From NCBI RefSeq assembly GCF_000518245.1, contig NZ_JADF01000008.1, forward strand, positions 214,043-278,042: a stretch of DNA of 64,000 nucleotides, given 5' to 3'. Every line of letters starts with the position of its first letter. The first letter of the stretch is position 1. The position numbers were made by a program, and so were the translations under genes. Of the stretch, positions 48,922 through 57,409 are shown in pieces. This stretch comes from Brachyspira alvinipulli ATCC 51933. GTDB lineage: Bacteria; Spirochaetota; Brachyspiria; Brachyspirales; Brachyspiraceae. Below the pieces are notes generated by a model that ran no database searches, was not told the DNA's origin, and saw nothing but the letters and a program-made list of their open reading frames with translations.

Positions 48922-49908
48922 TTATATTTCATTTTTACATTCATTCATATTATAAAAATCAATTATATTTTTTATGGAAATGCTTACCATATTGGATACT
49001 GCTTCATCTGTATAAAAAGCAGCATGAGGAGTTATTATAACATTATCCATTTTGAATAATTCTTCTATTATATTATCTTCTAAAATCTTATCCTCAATAT
49101 TTTTATTTGCATAAAGAATTTCATTTGTATAAACATCTAATGCCGCACCTGCTATATGCTTATTTTTAAGAGCCTTAAGTAAATCAATATTATTAACTAT
49201 AGCTCCTCTACTTACATTAATAATATAAACACCTTTTTTCATTTTTTTTATAGCATCTTTACAAAGCATTTCATTAGTTTCCTTTGTTGCTGGAACATGA
49301 TATATTATAACATCACTATTTGCATATAATGTATCCAACGAAACATATTCAGCATAATTTTTTATTTCATCTTTTTGAGTTCTTGAATATACAAATATAT
49401 TTTTAGGGTAAAATCCTTTTAAATGTTTAATAGTTAATGTTCCTATTCTTCCAGTTCCTATAACTCCAATACTCAAATTTCTAATTTCTTTACCTATTAA
49501 TCCATTACGTACATAATTTCTATTAGCCCCATTAATAAGTAAATTATTATAATGTCTAATAAGAGAAAGTAATGAAAGTATTGTAAATTCACTCACAGAA
49601 TTAGGAGAATATGAAGGAACATTTGCAATTCTCATACCAACTTTTTTAGCATGATTAATATCTACATTATCAAATCCAACTGCCCTTGTACTCATGTATT
49701 TAATACCATATTCTATAAGTTTGTCAATAACTTTATCTGTTATCTCATCTCTAGCATTGAATAATACTGCATCATACCCTTTAGTTTCTTCTACATTATT
49801 TATATTTAAATAATATTTATGTAAATCTAACTCTATATTATACTTTTCTTCCATAAGTTTAAAAGATTCTATTTCATCATCAAAAACAGAATATACAACT
49901 ATTTTCAT
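48922..49908 (-). CDS. D-lactate dehydrogenase-type D-2-hydroxyacid dehydrogenase
   Basis: The 328-residue enzyme reduces a 2-keto acid to the D-hydroxyacid with NADH. Key parts are RAVGFDNVDINHAKKVGM with the catalytic Arg region, the Rossmann site IGVIGTGRIG, IINVSRGAIVNN with the second conserved Arg, ALDVYTNE and the late ITPHAAFYTDEAV with the catalytic His. The D-LDH subgroup fits best (like LdhA or D-HicDH); the exact acid is not proven. It is monocistronic between oppA and a gene of unknown function. Confidence 0.88.
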   Translation of the reverse strand: MKIVVYSVFDDEIESFKLMEEKYNIELDLHKYYLNINNVEETKGYDAVLFNARDEITDKVIDKLIEYGIKYMSTRAVGFDNVDINHAKKVGMRIANVPSYSPNSVSEFTILSLLSLIRHYNNLLINGANRNYVRNGLIGKEIRNLSIGVIGTGRIGTLTIKHLKGFYPKNIFVYSRTQKDEIKNYAEYVSLDTLYANSDVIIYHVPATKETNEMLCKDAIKKMKKGVYIINVSRGAIVNNIDLLKALKNKHIAGAALDVYTNEILYANKNIEDKILEDNIIEELFKMDNVIITPHAAFYTDEAVSNMVSISIKNIIDFYNMNECKNEI

Positions 49909-49991
49909 AATTACACCTTTACAGAAATTTCATAAATATGAATTATTATGACTTAGAAACTAAAAAATACCAACATCCCAAACTTATAAAA

Positions 49992-51032
49992 TCAAGTTTG
50001 GAAAAAGAACACATAAACTATAGAAATGAAAACAATTATTATAACAGCACCAAGTCCAAGCATTGCTATTTTAAATGTATCCATTTTAGGAAGTAGCTTT
50101 TTAATAAAAGACTCATTTTTGCTAGAAGAAAATTTTTCATCATCTTTTTCCGGCATAGTATATACATCTTTACTAGGATTAAATATTTTTAGTTTAATAG
50201 GCTCAGATTCTTCTATTAAACAACAATATCCCTCTATCAATTTTAATAAAATTTTTATTGATTTTTCTTCAACATTCTTCTCTAAAACTTCTGCTGGAAC
50301 TAAATATTTAGAATATTTATCCTGCTTTCCATTAAGTTCAAGATATATTATATTCTCTTCAACTGTATTAGAGTTAATACTTACAATAACTTTATCTCCA
50401 GGCTGTATATCATTAATAGATTTTCCTGCTACAGGATCAACTATAAATGAAGCATTTATAAGTTTATAATTAGGTGTAGAATTTTCAGTTGCTTTTGATG
50501 AAGCTTCATTCTTATTTTCAGAATTTCCTGTTGATTGAGGATTAGACATATTTTCTAGTTCTTTATGTAAATTTTCCATAGCTAAATTAACATCATCTAT
50601 GCTTATTACATTATGAACTATATCAAATGTACCTATATGAAAATCCATAAATCTATTCATTGCACTTGAAAACATATCTATAATAGATATAATATTATTA
50701 TTATTATGATATACAATAATATTATTTATATTTCTATCTTCTGATAAAATATTATTAACTGATTCTTTAAATTTATTGAAATATGAACTGCCTACAGTAT
50801 TAAGTTTATTATATATTTCTATATGTTTATATAATTCTAATAAATCAGTATATGAGTTTAAAAATTTCAATAGCTTATGATCACCTGAGATAACAAAAGT
50901 CATATCTATAAGTTTACTATAAAATTTATCTATAAAAAATACCATATAAATATATTTATCCAAATCACTATATTCTGCTGATATTCTTATAGCTAAAACT
51001 TCTTTTTCTGTATTTATTTTTTGAGATGCCAT
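49992..51032 (-). CDS. Unknown C-terminally membrane-anchored protein
   Basis: I do not recognise it. The 346 residues have a helical N-terminal half with Asn/Ile-rich stretches (residues 1-150), an acidic Ser/Asn-rich linker (about 160-195) and a beta-rich segment (about 195-285, NDIQPGDKVIVSINSN). It ends in a single hydrophobic helix (about 323-344), as in tail-anchored proteins. PilZ-like folding of the beta part is conceivable but not shown. I start it at MASQK (51032), with AGG-TTGG upstream; the longest frame begins 78 bp earlier in implausible Ile/Asn sequence. Its stop lies within a CCAAACTT/AAGTTTGG hairpin (49978-50001). Confidence 0.6.
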   Translation of the reverse strand: MASQKINTEKEVLAIRISAEYSDLDKYIYMVFFIDKFYSKLIDMTFVISGDHKLLKFLNSYTDLLELYKHIEIYNKLNTVGSSYFNKFKESVNNILSEDRNINNIIVYHNNNNIISIIDMFSSAMNRFMDFHIGTFDIVHNVISIDDVNLAMENLHKELENMSNPQSTGNSENKNEASSKATENSTPNYKLINASFIVDPVAGKSINDIQPGDKVIVSINSNTVEENIIYLELNGKQDKYSKYLVPAEVLEKNVEEKSIKILLKLIEGYCCLIEESEPIKLKIFNPSKDVYTMPEKDDEKFSSSKNESFIKKLLPKMDTFKIAMLGLGAVIIIVFISIVYVFFFQT

Positions 51033-51210
51033 AAAGCCAATACCTATATAAAAATTAATTTTATCTATTATATAGTTAATTATTATATCATAGTTTAAGA
51101 TAATAAACAAGTGTAAAAATTAATTATATATTAAATAAGCACTTGATTTTTTTTATTTTAATTATTATAATTGACTATTCAAAATAATTTCTTAAATATA
51201 AGAGGGCTTT

Positions 51211-51891
51211 ATGAGCAAAATGCAGAAAAATGCTGAGTTAATACTTGCATATATTTACAACAATAGATTAATATTTATTTCAGCTTTTGTACTTATAATA
51301 GTGATAATAGCTGGTATTTTAGTATATAGAATGAATATAGAAAGCCAGGATGAAAAAATTAATATAGACTTTGAATCTGCATTAGCATTATATAATGTGT
51401 ATCAAAATTCACAATTACCAGATGATCAATTAAACAATCCAGGTTTGATAATAGATATAACAAGCAGATTTCAAAAAGTATATTCTGCTGCTAAAGGAAA
51501 AAATCTAAAATTAAGAAGTGCTTATGCATTAGGTTCAGTATATTATGATGTAGAAAACTTTAAAGAAGCAGAAAAATACTATCAAGAAGTTGCCAACTCT
51601 AGAGGATTCTATTTACAGGAAAGTGCAATATATAATTTAGCTAATACACAAATAGATTTAAGTAATTATACTCAAGCTGCTAATACTTTAGAAAACTTCA
51701 TGAAAGCATACCCTAAAAGCTATTTAATACCTCAGGCAGCTTTAACATTATCCGATGTTTATTTAGCTCAAAATGATAAAACAAAATCAATAAATGTACT
51801 TAAAACATGGATGAGTCAAAATACAAATAATACTGAATATTTGAATAAATTTAGAGAAACCATAACTCTTATAGAAAATAATATTTATTGA
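51211..51891 (+). CDS. Membrane-anchored TPR protein (YfgM/BamD-like topology)
   Basis: The 226-residue protein has one membrane helix at about 21-40 preceded by a short cytoplasmic tail. A periplasmic TPR region (about 75-220) contains SAYALGSVYYDVENFKEAEKYY, SAIYNLANTQIDLSNYTQAA and LTLSDVYLAQNDKTKSI. This topology resembles YfgM (DUF2133-type) proteins, which contact the secretion machinery, but the identity is not certain. The ribosome site is AGAGGG. It is followed at 57 bp by the helicase gene. Confidence 0.72.
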   Translation: MSKMQKNAELILAYIYNNRLIFISAFVLIIVIIAGILVYRMNIESQDEKINIDFESALALYNVYQNSQLPDDQLNNPGLIIDITSRFQKVYSAAKGKNLKLRSAYALGSVYYDVENFKEAEKYYQEVANSRGFYLQESAIYNLANTQIDLSNYTQAANTLENFMKAYPKSYLIPQAALTLSDVYLAQNDKTKSINVLKTWMSQNTNNTEYLNKFRETITLIENNIY

Positions 51892-51948
51892 TTGTTAATT
51901 AATTTTAATCTATAAAATAATTATATACTATATTTAAGGAAAAAAAAA

Positions 51949-53643
51949 TTGAATAAAAATGCTCCGCTCATAGTTCAGGGTGATGGTACTATTCTTTTAG
52001 ATGTTAGCACAAAACATTTTGAAGAAATTAGAAATTTTATGCTGGTATTTGCAGAACTTGTAAAAAGCCCTGAGTACATACATACTTATAGAATAACATT
52101 GGTATCATTATGGAATGCTGCTAGTTTAAATTATACCTCAGAACAAATAATAAGTTTTTTAAAAAAATATACATCTTATGAAATACCAAAAAATATAATA
52201 AAGCAAATAGAAACAAGTATAGAAAAATATGGCAGAATTAAAATAATAAGAGAAAATGATAAATATTATTTAATAAGTGAAGATAAAAACATTATAGATG
52301 AAATACTTCACTATAAAGCCATGATAAAATACATAAAATCAGAAATTAATGAAAATAAATTAGAAATAGATCCTACATACCGAGGTCATATAAAATTAGC
52401 ACTTATTAATATAGGATACCCTGTTCAAGATTTAGCAGGATATAAAACAGGAGAAACATATAATTTTAATTTAAGAAAAAACCTAGCATCAAGCGGAGAT
52501 GAATTTGCTTTAAGAGATTATCAAAAGAACTCTGTAGAAGCATTTTATGCCGATGGAAAACCAGAAGGCGGTGCTGGAGTAATAGCTTTGCCATGCGGTA
52601 CCGGTAAAACTGTTGTAGGTATTGTTGCTATGCATAAAACACAAACAAAAACACTGATAATAGTTACAGGTGTTACAGCATGCAGACAGTGGAGAGATGA
52701 AATTTTAGATAAAACTGATATTCCTCCTGAAGATATAGGTGAATATAATGGTTTAAACAAAGAAATAAAGCCAATAACAATAGCAACATATAAAATTCTC
52801 ACTTATAGAAAAAATAAAGAATCTCCATTTGTACATTTTGAGTTATTCTTCCAATATAATTGGGGATTAATAATATATGATGAGGTGCATTTGTTGCCAG
52901 CTCCTATTATTAAACTTACAAGTGAAATTCAAAGTATGAGAAGATTAGGGCTTACTGCTACTTTGGTAAGAGAAGACGGACTTGAAAAAGATGTATTCTG
53001 TCTTATAGGTCCTAAAAAATTTGATATACCTTGGCGTGAATTAGAGGAAAAGAAATTTATTGCAGAGGCATATTGTTATGATATAAGAATACCATTAGAT
53101 GACAGCCATAGATCAGATTATGTTATATCCAGTGATAAGGTAAAATTTAGAATAGCTAGTGAAAATGTATTAAAATATACTATAGTAAAAAAGATTATAG
53201 AAAAACTAAAAGGTAAAAATATACTTATTATAGGCCAGTATTTAGATCAATTGGATGAAATGAAAAATAGAACCGGATATACAATAATTACTGGAAAAAC
53301 ACCTCAAAGCGAGAGAGATGTTATATATAAAAAATTTAAAACAGGTGAAATTACAACTCTTATAGTAAGTAAAGTTGCTAATTTAGCTGTGGATTTGCCT
53401 GATGCCAATGTTCTAATACAAATTTCCGGTACATTTGGTTCTAGACAAGAAGAAGCACAAAGACTTGGAAGAGTACTTCGCCCTAAAAAAGGTGAAAATA
53501 AAAGTTACTTCTTTTCTATAATTACAACTGATACCAAAGAAGAGGATTTTGCACATAAAAGACAATTATTCCTTACAGAACAAGGTTATCACTATGAACT
53601 TCTTGATAAAGATTCATTTGAGGAATTGGAATTCAATAATTAA
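51949..53643 (+). CDS. XPB-type DEAD/DEAH-box DNA helicase (SF2)
   Basis: The 564 residues form a bacterial XPB-like 3'-5' helicase. An N-terminal damage-recognition-like domain (about 1-180) precedes LRDYQKNSVEAF (Q-like motif), GVIALPCGTGKTVVGI (Walker A), LIIYDEVHLLPA (DEVH box), LGLTATLVREDG (motif III with the RED motif of XPB) and SRQEEAQRLGRVLRP (motif VI). These occur scattered in bacteria and act in DNA repair or recombination in vitro. The start is TTG, with AAGGA 9 bases before it; no nearer ATG fits. It probably shares a transcript with the preceding TPR gene. Confidence 0.92.
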   Translation: MNKNAPLIVQGDGTILLDVSTKHFEEIRNFMLVFAELVKSPEYIHTYRITLVSLWNAASLNYTSEQIISFLKKYTSYEIPKNIIKQIETSIEKYGRIKIIRENDKYYLISEDKNIIDEILHYKAMIKYIKSEINENKLEIDPTYRGHIKLALINIGYPVQDLAGYKTGETYNFNLRKNLASSGDEFALRDYQKNSVEAFYADGKPEGGAGVIALPCGTGKTVVGIVAMHKTQTKTLIIVTGVTACRQWRDEILDKTDIPPEDIGEYNGLNKEIKPITIATYKILTYRKNKESPFVHFELFFQYNWGLIIYDEVHLLPAPIIKLTSEIQSMRRLGLTATLVREDGLEKDVFCLIGPKKFDIPWRELEEKKFIAEAYCYDIRIPLDDSHRSDYVISSDKVKFRIASENVLKYTIVKKIIEKLKGKNILIIGQYLDQLDEMKNRTGYTIITGKTPQSERDVIYKKFKTGEITTLIVSKVANLAVDLPDANVLIQISGTFGSRQEEAQRLGRVLRPKKGENKSYFFSIITTDTKEEDFAHKRQLFLTEQGYHYELLDKDSFEELEFNN

Positions 53644-53670
53644 AAAATTAGATTATATAGCCTTGTAAAA

Positions 53671-54024
53671 CTACCCTATTGATATTCCATTTTCGCATTC
53701 TTCTTTTGTTGTTAATAGTACCACTTCTCCATTATCTTTAACTGCACCTAGTACTAAGCATTCAGAAAAAAAGTTAGCTATTTGCTTTTTTGGAAAATTA
53801 ACAACAGCTATTATGCGTCTTCCTATTAAATCTTCTTTTTTATATAATTTAGTTATCTGAGCAGATGATACTTTAACTCCCAATGCTCCAAAATCAATTT
53901 TTAATTTATATGCAGGTCTTTTAGCTTTAGGAAAATCATCAGCTTCTATTATAGTACCTGTTCTGATATCAAGTGCCATAAAGTTATCAAAACTGCATTC
54001 TTCTTTTTTATCTTCTATTTCCAT
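53671..54024 (-). CDS. csaA: CsaA-like tRNA-binding-domain protein
   Basis: This 117-residue OB-fold protein is of the CsaA/EMAP-II type. Typical parts are FMALDIRTGTIIEADDFPKA, then KLKIDFGALGVKVSSAQIT and RRIIAVVNFPKKQIANFFSECLVLGA (here split at the Lys). CsaA-type proteins bind tRNA and have been described as chaperone-like in secretion. I start it at 54024, because GGAG sits 6 bases upstream and the longer frame starts at the TTG in that site. It converges on the helicase gene. Confidence 0.86.
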   Translation of the reverse strand: MEIEDKKEECSFDNFMALDIRTGTIIEADDFPKAKRPAYKLKIDFGALGVKVSSAQITKLYKKEDLIGRRIIAVVNFPKKQIANFFSECLVLGAVKDNGEVVLLTTKEECENGISIG

Positions 54025-54181
54025 TATAAACTCCAAAACAAAACTATTTATAATATTTTATTTGTATATTAAAAAATTGTCAATTATATAAAAATATAAA
54101 GTTCTTTAGTTTAGTATTAAAATTTCGATATTAGTAACACTATTAAGGAATATTTTAAATTAAATAAAAAGGCAATATTTA

Positions 54182-56329
54182 ATGAAAGGCAAACGTATAA
54201 TAATAATAGGAGCTGGGCTATTGCAGGTTCCAGCCATACAAATCGCACAGGAAATGGAACTATATACAATAGTTTTTGATTATAATAAAGATGCTCCAGG
54301 TATGAAGATAGCAGATTATCCTATGATAATGTCAACTAGAGATGTTGATGGAAGTGTAAGGGCAGCAAGAGATTTGAGTCAAAAAATGGAAATACATGGG
54401 GTTATTACAGTAGGTACTGACGCTTCTACAACTGTTGCTGCTGTTGCAAATGCTTTGGGACTTCCAGGAAATAGATTTGAAGATGCTTATGCTGCATCCA
54501 ATAAAATTAGAATGCGTGAAAGATTTAAGAAAAATAATGTCCCTCAACCAAATTTTTTTCCTGTATGGAATTATGAAGAAGCAATGGAAGCATACAAACA
54601 CTTAAATACACCGGTTGTTGTTAAACCTGCTGATAATATGGGAGCCCGTGGTGTAATGAAAGTATCAAATGAAAATGATATATTAGCTGCTTTTAACAGA
54701 GCAAAAAGTGCATCACCTTCTGGAGAAGTTATAATAGAAGAATTTATGGATGGTCCGGAACTTTCTATTGATATGCTTATATATAATGATGAAATATATG
54801 TTACTGGAGTTGCTGATAGAATAATAGAATTTCCTCCATTTTTTATAGAAACAGGACATATTATGCCTTCTGCTTTAGAAAAAGAAAAACTAGATGACGC
54901 TATTAATGTAATGAAAGCAGGTATAAAAGCATTAAATCTAAAAATCGGGGCTGCTAAAGGTGATATAAAAGTAACAAAAAATGGTGCTATGGTTGGTGAA
55001 ATTGCTGCTAGACTTTCAGGTGGATTTATGAGTGCCTATACCTACCCTCTTGCTACTGGTGTAAATTTAATAAAAAATGCCATAGAAATAGCTTTAGGAA
55101 ATCCTCCAAGCGATTTAAAACCAAAATGGGATAAAGTATCAGTAGAAAAAGCATTTCTTCCAGGTACAGGAATAATAGAATCCATTGATGGTGTTGAAAA
55201 TGCTAAAAAAATAGAAGGTATTAAAGAAGTATTTATTAAAACAAAATCTGGAGATATATTAGTTACACCTACAAACAATTTAGAAAAAGCAGGTAATATA
55301 ATAGCTGTAGGAGATACAAGAGATGAAGCTATAGCAATAGCAAATAAAGCTATGAGCTGTGTACATTTCAAATTAACAGATGAAAAAAGTATTACTATAG
55401 ATGAAATCAAAAAAGTCGCTAAAGAAAAACTATCATCTAATTCAAATGTTTCATATTTATTTGCAGAGGATACTGAAGATAAAACAGGACTTTCTGAATA
55501 TAATTTCAGCCCTAGTGTAATTCATAAAGAACCAGAGGCAAATATAGAAACCAATCTATTTAATATGCATTTATCTCAGCCTACTATAATAGATACAATT
55601 CACAATTTAAAAGAAGCAATAAACGGCATTATGGATATAAAAGAATATTATGAAACAATTATAGATGTGGCCTCTAATTGTGAAGTACTTGCCATATTTA
55701 ATGACTTTAATGACAATGAAATATTTGAACTATCATTAAAAACTATAAGTGGAAGAAAAAGAGGCATTATTATGATAGATGCCAATAATACCTTAGAAAT
55801 AGTAACACAAAAATTACAATTAGCAGAAAAAAATGGTGCTTGCGCTGTTGGTATAGATTTTTCTTACTGCTATAATATAAATGAATTAAATAAGATACAT
55901 TTTAAATCTGAAAAAGATTTAGCAAAAATAGTTAAGCAATTAGATATACCTTTAATCATAAAAGGGATATCTAGTAATAGAGATTTGGATAATATAAAAT
56001 TATCTCATATAAATAATGTTTATCTTTCAAATAATAATAAGTATGCATTAAAAGGTATGGAAAAAGTTGCCGATACTGTTGATAAAGTGGATTTTAATTC
56101 AAATCAACACTTTAATATACTTGCAGAATCTCCTAGATATGGAGTTGATGTATTTAAATATTTAGTATTGGGAACAAATGCTGTTTGTGTTACTGAAGAA
56201 AGTTTTATTTCTATTATAGGAAAAGGAAGAAAGGGACTTGAATATTTATTATATTCAAATAGAGATAAATTAGAAAAGATGATAAAGCTATTTGGACAAA
56301 CAGGCGATGTTAATTATATTAAATATTAA
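54182..56329 (+). CDS. ATP-grasp protein fused to a degenerate FMN-oxidase-like TIM barrel
   Basis: Residues 1-410 are an ATP-grasp ligase: RIIIIGAGLLQVPAIQIAQEM, VITVGTDASTTVAAVAN, VVKPADNMGARGV, VIIEEFMDGPELSID and VGEIAARLSGGFMSAYTYP. They resemble PurK/CarB-like carboxylate ligases of unknown substrate. From about 455 to 715 the sequence resembles an alpha-hydroxyacid-oxidase barrel: PLIIKGISSNRDL at 590-602 and GVDVFKYLVLGTNAVCV at 654-670, then GRKGLEYLLYSNRDKLEKM. The catalytic SNHGGR-like stretch is replaced by SNNNKY (616-621), so oxidase activity is probably lost. The fusion has no named family that I know. It heads a three-gene set, 24 bp before the GGDEF-like gene. Confidence 0.78.
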   Translation: MKGKRIIIIGAGLLQVPAIQIAQEMELYTIVFDYNKDAPGMKIADYPMIMSTRDVDGSVRAARDLSQKMEIHGVITVGTDASTTVAAVANALGLPGNRFEDAYAASNKIRMRERFKKNNVPQPNFFPVWNYEEAMEAYKHLNTPVVVKPADNMGARGVMKVSNENDILAAFNRAKSASPSGEVIIEEFMDGPELSIDMLIYNDEIYVTGVADRIIEFPPFFIETGHIMPSALEKEKLDDAINVMKAGIKALNLKIGAAKGDIKVTKNGAMVGEIAARLSGGFMSAYTYPLATGVNLIKNAIEIALGNPPSDLKPKWDKVSVEKAFLPGTGIIESIDGVENAKKIEGIKEVFIKTKSGDILVTPTNNLEKAGNIIAVGDTRDEAIAIANKAMSCVHFKLTDEKSITIDEIKKVAKEKLSSNSNVSYLFAEDTEDKTGLSEYNFSPSVIHKEPEANIETNLFNMHLSQPTIIDTIHNLKEAINGIMDIKEYYETIIDVASNCEVLAIFNDFNDNEIFELSLKTISGRKRGIIMIDANNTLEIVTQKLQLAEKNGACAVGIDFSYCYNINELNKIHFKSEKDLAKIVKQLDIPLIIKGISSNRDLDNIKLSHINNVYLSNNNKYALKGMEKVADTVDKVDFNSNQHFNILAESPRYGVDVFKYLVLGTNAVCVTEESFISIIGKGRKGLEYLLYSNRDKLEKMIKLFGQTGDVNYIKY

Positions 56330-56353
56330 TTAGCACAAAATTAGGTAACTATT

Positions 56354-57391
56354 ATGGAAGCTAAACAAATAAACATGTCAAAATCATATATATACGGTTT
56401 CTTTGCCGCTATGATAAGTACATTGATATACAGTGCCGTTATTATACCTATTTACATACTGCTAATATCATCAAATCAGCAAAATTTCATGGTATATTTA
56501 TTGTATGCTCTTGATGTATGGGTATGGATATGGATTGGTATATCTATATTATATGCATTTATAATAGTATTAATGCAGCCTACTAAAGCATATAGTTCAT
56601 TAAGTAAAAGCATAGAAAATTTACTTTTCTTTATAGTTACTTCATTGATAATTATACTATCTCTTAGTTATGTACCAGAAATACAAAAACTTTTATATAA
56701 AAAAGATTATACATTTTACAGCAGTATATTAGCTATAGGATTATTTTTCATATCAATACAATTAGCATATAGTATAAAGAAATTAATTATATTTATGTAT
56801 AAAACTATATTATATAATTTAGGATATAGTATAGAAGATGAAATATTAGATTCAGATAATGAAGATGAAAATGATGAAAACTACAGTACTATAAAAATTA
56901 GAAATGCAGAATATGAAATATTTTCTAATACTATAAAAAATGTTATAGCATTTTCACAAAGATATAAGCATGCTGTTGGAATAATAGCCTTTGGCATATC
57001 AAATAATAAATCTATAATAGAAGATTTTGGAGTTGATGGATATAACAAAATTAAAGATGAACTTATTAAGGCAATAAAGAAAAATGCTAGAATAGGTGAA
57101 AATCAATGCTTGGTTAATGAAAATGTTATATATTCAATAATATATGCTAATGAAGAGGAATCTTGGAAAGCTACAAAAAGATATTATAAAGCATTAAAAA
57201 ATTATAACTTTGAATATAATGGCGAAAGTGTAGATATTAATATATCTATGGCCGTAAGCGGATTTGATTTTTCAAGTAATAAATCGAACAAGATGTCAGT
57301 TTATGTCATCAAGGAAAATTTAATGAAGAAAATTAAAGACGCTTTAAATGAATCAGAAGAAACTGGAAGTCCAGTTATATATTATGAATAA
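56354..57391 (+). CDS. Membrane protein with degenerate GGDEF-like domain
   Basis: Four hydrophobic helices (about 9-38, 46-70, 85-105 and 120-140) precede an acidic linker. A soluble domain of about 160 residues (185-345) has the flow of GGDEF domains: IIAFGISNNKSIIEDFGVDGYNKIKDELIKA, broken here at the acid, and VDINISMAVSGFDF near the end. The loop that should carry GGDEF reads ENQCLVNENVIYSII, so cyclic-di-GMP synthesis is not expected. It might bind a nucleotide or a partner. It lies 24 bp after the ATP-grasp gene and 18 bp before the TPR gene, so it is part of one operon. Confidence 0.6.
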   Translation: MEAKQINMSKSYIYGFFAAMISTLIYSAVIIPIYILLISSNQQNFMVYLLYALDVWVWIWIGISILYAFIIVLMQPTKAYSSLSKSIENLLFFIVTSLIIILSLSYVPEIQKLLYKKDYTFYSSILAIGLFFISIQLAYSIKKLIIFMYKTILYNLGYSIEDEILDSDNEDENDENYSTIKIRNAEYEIFSNTIKNVIAFSQRYKHAVGIIAFGISNNKSIIEDFGVDGYNKIKDELIKAIKKNARIGENQCLVNENVIYSIIYANEEESWKATKRYYKALKNYNFEYNGESVDINISMAVSGFDFSSNKSNKMSVYVIKENLMKKIKDALNESEETGSPVIYYE

Positions 57392-57409
57392 TAAAAAGGG
57401 AAAAGAATC

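Noticed and set aside
49978-50001. CCAAACTT/AAGTTTGG hairpin as terminator of the unknown gene
   Set aside because: The stem is good, but the T run on the minus strand begins about 10 bases after it, so it is too weak to call.
51171-51198. TTGACT-16-TAAATA promoter before the TPR gene at 51211
   Set aside because: Transcription would begin about 5 bp before the ATG, beyond the AGAGGG ribosome site.
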